Of a DNA stretch of 64,000 nt, positions 62,086-64,000 are shown piece by piece (the stretch's first letter is position 1; each line of letters starts with the position of its first letter). The DNA is from Acanthochlamys bracteata (taxonomy: Eukaryota; Streptophyta; Magnoliopsida; Pandanales; Velloziaceae). The DNA lies in NCBI GenBank assembly GCA_019914995.1, contig CM034131.1, positions 6,790,501 through 6,854,500 on the forward strand, written 5' to 3'. The position numbers and the translations under genes are program-made. A model generated the notes under the pieces. The model was not told the origin of the DNA, did not search any database, and saw nothing but the letters and a program-made list of their open reading frames with translations.

Positions 62086-63905
62086 TCAAACAATTTCAAT
62101 CTTCATTCCACCAATCTTGACCTTTCTCTTCCCCTTCTTTGGCACAAGTGTCACCACAATGCTCTCATCTCCCTGAGCTTCCATGTCTTCCAATATCTCA
62201 TCAATGCACATTCTCAACCGTGACTTCATTCTCCTCTTCCCATGCCGGATCCCGTTCGGCAACTTCACGAAACTTCCGGCTCTTTCCCGTCCTCCTGCTC
62301 CTACTTCTCGGTAATGCTCCGCCGCGTTTACGTAAACATCAAACTTTACATACTCATCTCCTTCAACCTCAATATCATACACTACGAGCACTTCATGACC
62401 ACTCTTCGCTGCCGATGATGACCACGGTGTCCTGTTCACTTTCGTACTCAACGCTGTCGAACCAAGGGTCAGCGGAAACGTCACTCTACGGACCTGATTA
62501 AAATCAGAAGGCTTCGTACTCCTTGTAAGCTTTGGCCGAGCTTGAATCCAAGGGTTGGTCACGTTCATGTAAGTGTAGCGAAGCTTGATAGGGTCGAGAC
62601 AGTCGCGGACTTTGATCCTCACCGGACGAGCGTTCTCGTCGATGAAAATGAAGGATGCATTCAGGAAATCGGGATCGGTAGGGTCGCCTCTTGGGCTGTC
62701 GCCGAGGGTCTTCCAAACGGTCCATAAACGGTCGACGTTGGTATGATGTGCGTAGAATATCGGGTCACGGGCTGCTGTGTATAGGTTGATCATGTCCTCG
62801 CCGATCCAGTCATGCATAGGGCCGTGCGGAGCATACTCTAGTGGACCAGAACCCAACGGGTCCTCGCCGGCACGGTATGCGCCACCGATGAACAAATCAA
62901 CGTTCGGCGCATTTGTAATCATCTATGACAGTGAATAGATTACAATCATATGATCAATGCCGTTTTCATCCTCCAAAAAATAATAATGTATAGAGAAAAG
63001 TAAATTGAAGTATATGTTACCTGTCGATACATGAGCTTGAGGTTTGCCTCAATCTGCGCGTCGCCTCTTAATGTAGGGTCGTCGTCGTATTCGTGAAAGT
63101 CTAAGTCTACAATGGCCGGTGGCTGATGTTCCGGGTACCGGTTGGGATCATAGAGCGGCGAAGATTTGTTTGTGTAAAGTAAAGGAAATGTCATGGTGTC
63201 CGGATTGTCCCAGTTCCAAAACGGGAGGGCAAAGGTATCATCGCCGATCAGTTTCCCGAGTATCCGTTCAAAGAAGTACATAAAGCACCGATGCCATGGC
63301 AAGAACACCCACGATCCATGAGTGCTGAACTCTAAATCAGGAAAGCCTAGCTGACCATAAGAGCCTACACAGTATGAGCAATGAAAATTAGACAGCTGCA
63401 AGAAATTGCGAGGATCGTCGGCTGGCAAAGCCTTCATAAGTGAAAAAGCTTTTTCCAACTTAGCGATGTAGTCAGCGTCAACGAACTGAATAGCCGGCCG
63501 GACACGGAGAGGAGAGGACGGGTCCGGCGGGACGAAGTCTATGATTGCTTCGTTAGCGAGAGACTTGGGAGGGCAGCAAGAAGTCGGATCGACTCCGTCA
63601 GGTAGTTGAGATGAAGGGCCGCATTTCGTTAAATCAGGAATTGCGACCGGTGCTTTCAGTGTCGGCTTCTTCGTCGGAGCTGTTGCTGACTCATTGTCTC
63701 TCCAAGTAAAAGAAAATCTCCTGCCAACTTGACTACTGCTTAGTTCCCTCGGAAGCAGAAGATTGACTGCGCCGCGGAGAAACTGCCATGGCGAGTTACC
63801 ATTAGTGTTGGAGCTGTCATGAGGAGATATTATGGAGAATGAGAACGAGAGTGTCGCCGTAATGGCAATGGCGACCAGAGCAACAGCTGAGATTCGATTG
63901 ATCAT
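62086..63905 (-). CDS. Polyphenol oxidase with secretory-type N-terminus
   Basis: Two exons on the minus strand (63905-63021 and 62922-62086) encode 573 residues. The N-terminus MINRISAVALVAIAITATLSF is a classical hydrophobic signal peptide or anchor. There is no Ser-rich transit peptide and no thylakoid twin-Arg region, so the protein should enter the secretory pathway (vacuole or apoplast); this is inferred. CuA ligands are H175, H196 (STHGSW) and H205 (PWHR), with C179 as thioether partner. CuB ligands are H328 and H332 (HGPMH) and HH354-355 (FYAHHTNVDRLW). The DWL position reads DFL, and EYVKFDVYVN is present. The intron position (after MYRQ) is shared with the plastid-type gene at 56713. 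A GA-repeat lies about 20 bp before the ATG. No defect is visible. Substrate cannot be inferred. Confidence 0.94.
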
Positions 63906-63923
63906 GGGTATGGCTCTCTATCT

Positions 63924-63943
63924 GCAGAGAGAGAGAGAGAGAG
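63924..63943. repeat. GA microsatellite in the PPO leader
   Basis: A short (GA)n run just upstream of the minus-strand PPO start codon. On the transcript it would be a CT-rich leader. Confidence 0.8.
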
Positions 63944-64000
63944 GGGAGATGGCCTGGTTTTGTGAAGGTGCTAGATGTGTTTGTCTTTCAGATGTATGCT

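Noticed and set aside
1..64000. tRNA, rRNA and CRISPR arrays
   Set aside because: I looked for tRNA T-loop and acceptor patterns and for regularly spaced short direct repeats. None was convincing, and CRISPR arrays are not expected in a plant nuclear genome.

Overview
The window is nuclear DNA of a flowering plant, almost certainly a eudicot. Every recognisable protein is of plant type, genes are split by GT-AG introns (two use GC-AG), intergenic DNA is very AT-rich, and small non-autonomous DNA transposons are common. I cannot name the species. There is no sign of bacterial, organellar or viral DNA beyond one decayed retrotransposon.

Layout. The left end (about 0.7-3.5 kb) holds a broken arogenate/prephenate dehydratase gene, followed by a hAT-like element and a second small inverted-repeat element. 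A microRNA gene of the miR171 family lies on the minus strand near 7.35-7.45 kb. A long non-coding AT-rich stretch leads to a broken LPXK (tetraacyldisaccharide 4'-kinase) gene on the minus strand (12.2-16.7 kb). A CASP-like membrane protein gene (19.0-19.8 kb), a 2.6-kb Harbinger-like element (21.2-23.8 kb), an S40 senescence-regulator gene (26.8-27.3 kb) and a DHHC protein S-acyltransferase gene (28.5-30.0 kb, minus) follow.

The centre contains the SUMO E2 gene SCE1 (32.9-36.0 kb), whose large intron carries two transposon insertions, then another hAT-like element (36.9-37.7 kb). Next is a 12-exon gene for an RRP6-like 3 type 3'-5' exonuclease (38.1-47.2 kb). A broken PPR fragment (48.2-48.6 kb) and the proteasome beta-2 subunit gene PBB (50.1-54.1 kb) come after it.

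The right end is a polyphenol oxidase (PPO) cluster: an intact plastid-type PPO on the plus strand, a 3'-terminal PPO remnant on the minus strand, a decayed Ty1/copia polymerase region, and a second intact PPO on the minus strand whose N-terminus is a secretory signal rather than a plastid transit peptide.

The genes do not form a single pathway. Housekeeping genes (SUMO E2, proteasome beta-2, exonuclease, S-acyltransferase) are interleaved with stress or development genes (S40, CASPL, PPO, MIR171) and with three decayed genes. The most noteworthy items are the MIR171 hairpin, the two PPO paralogues with different predicted destinations, three hAT-like elements with recognisable 8-bp target-site duplications, and the DEDDy-HRDC-HNH-like exonuclease with an N-terminal membrane segment.
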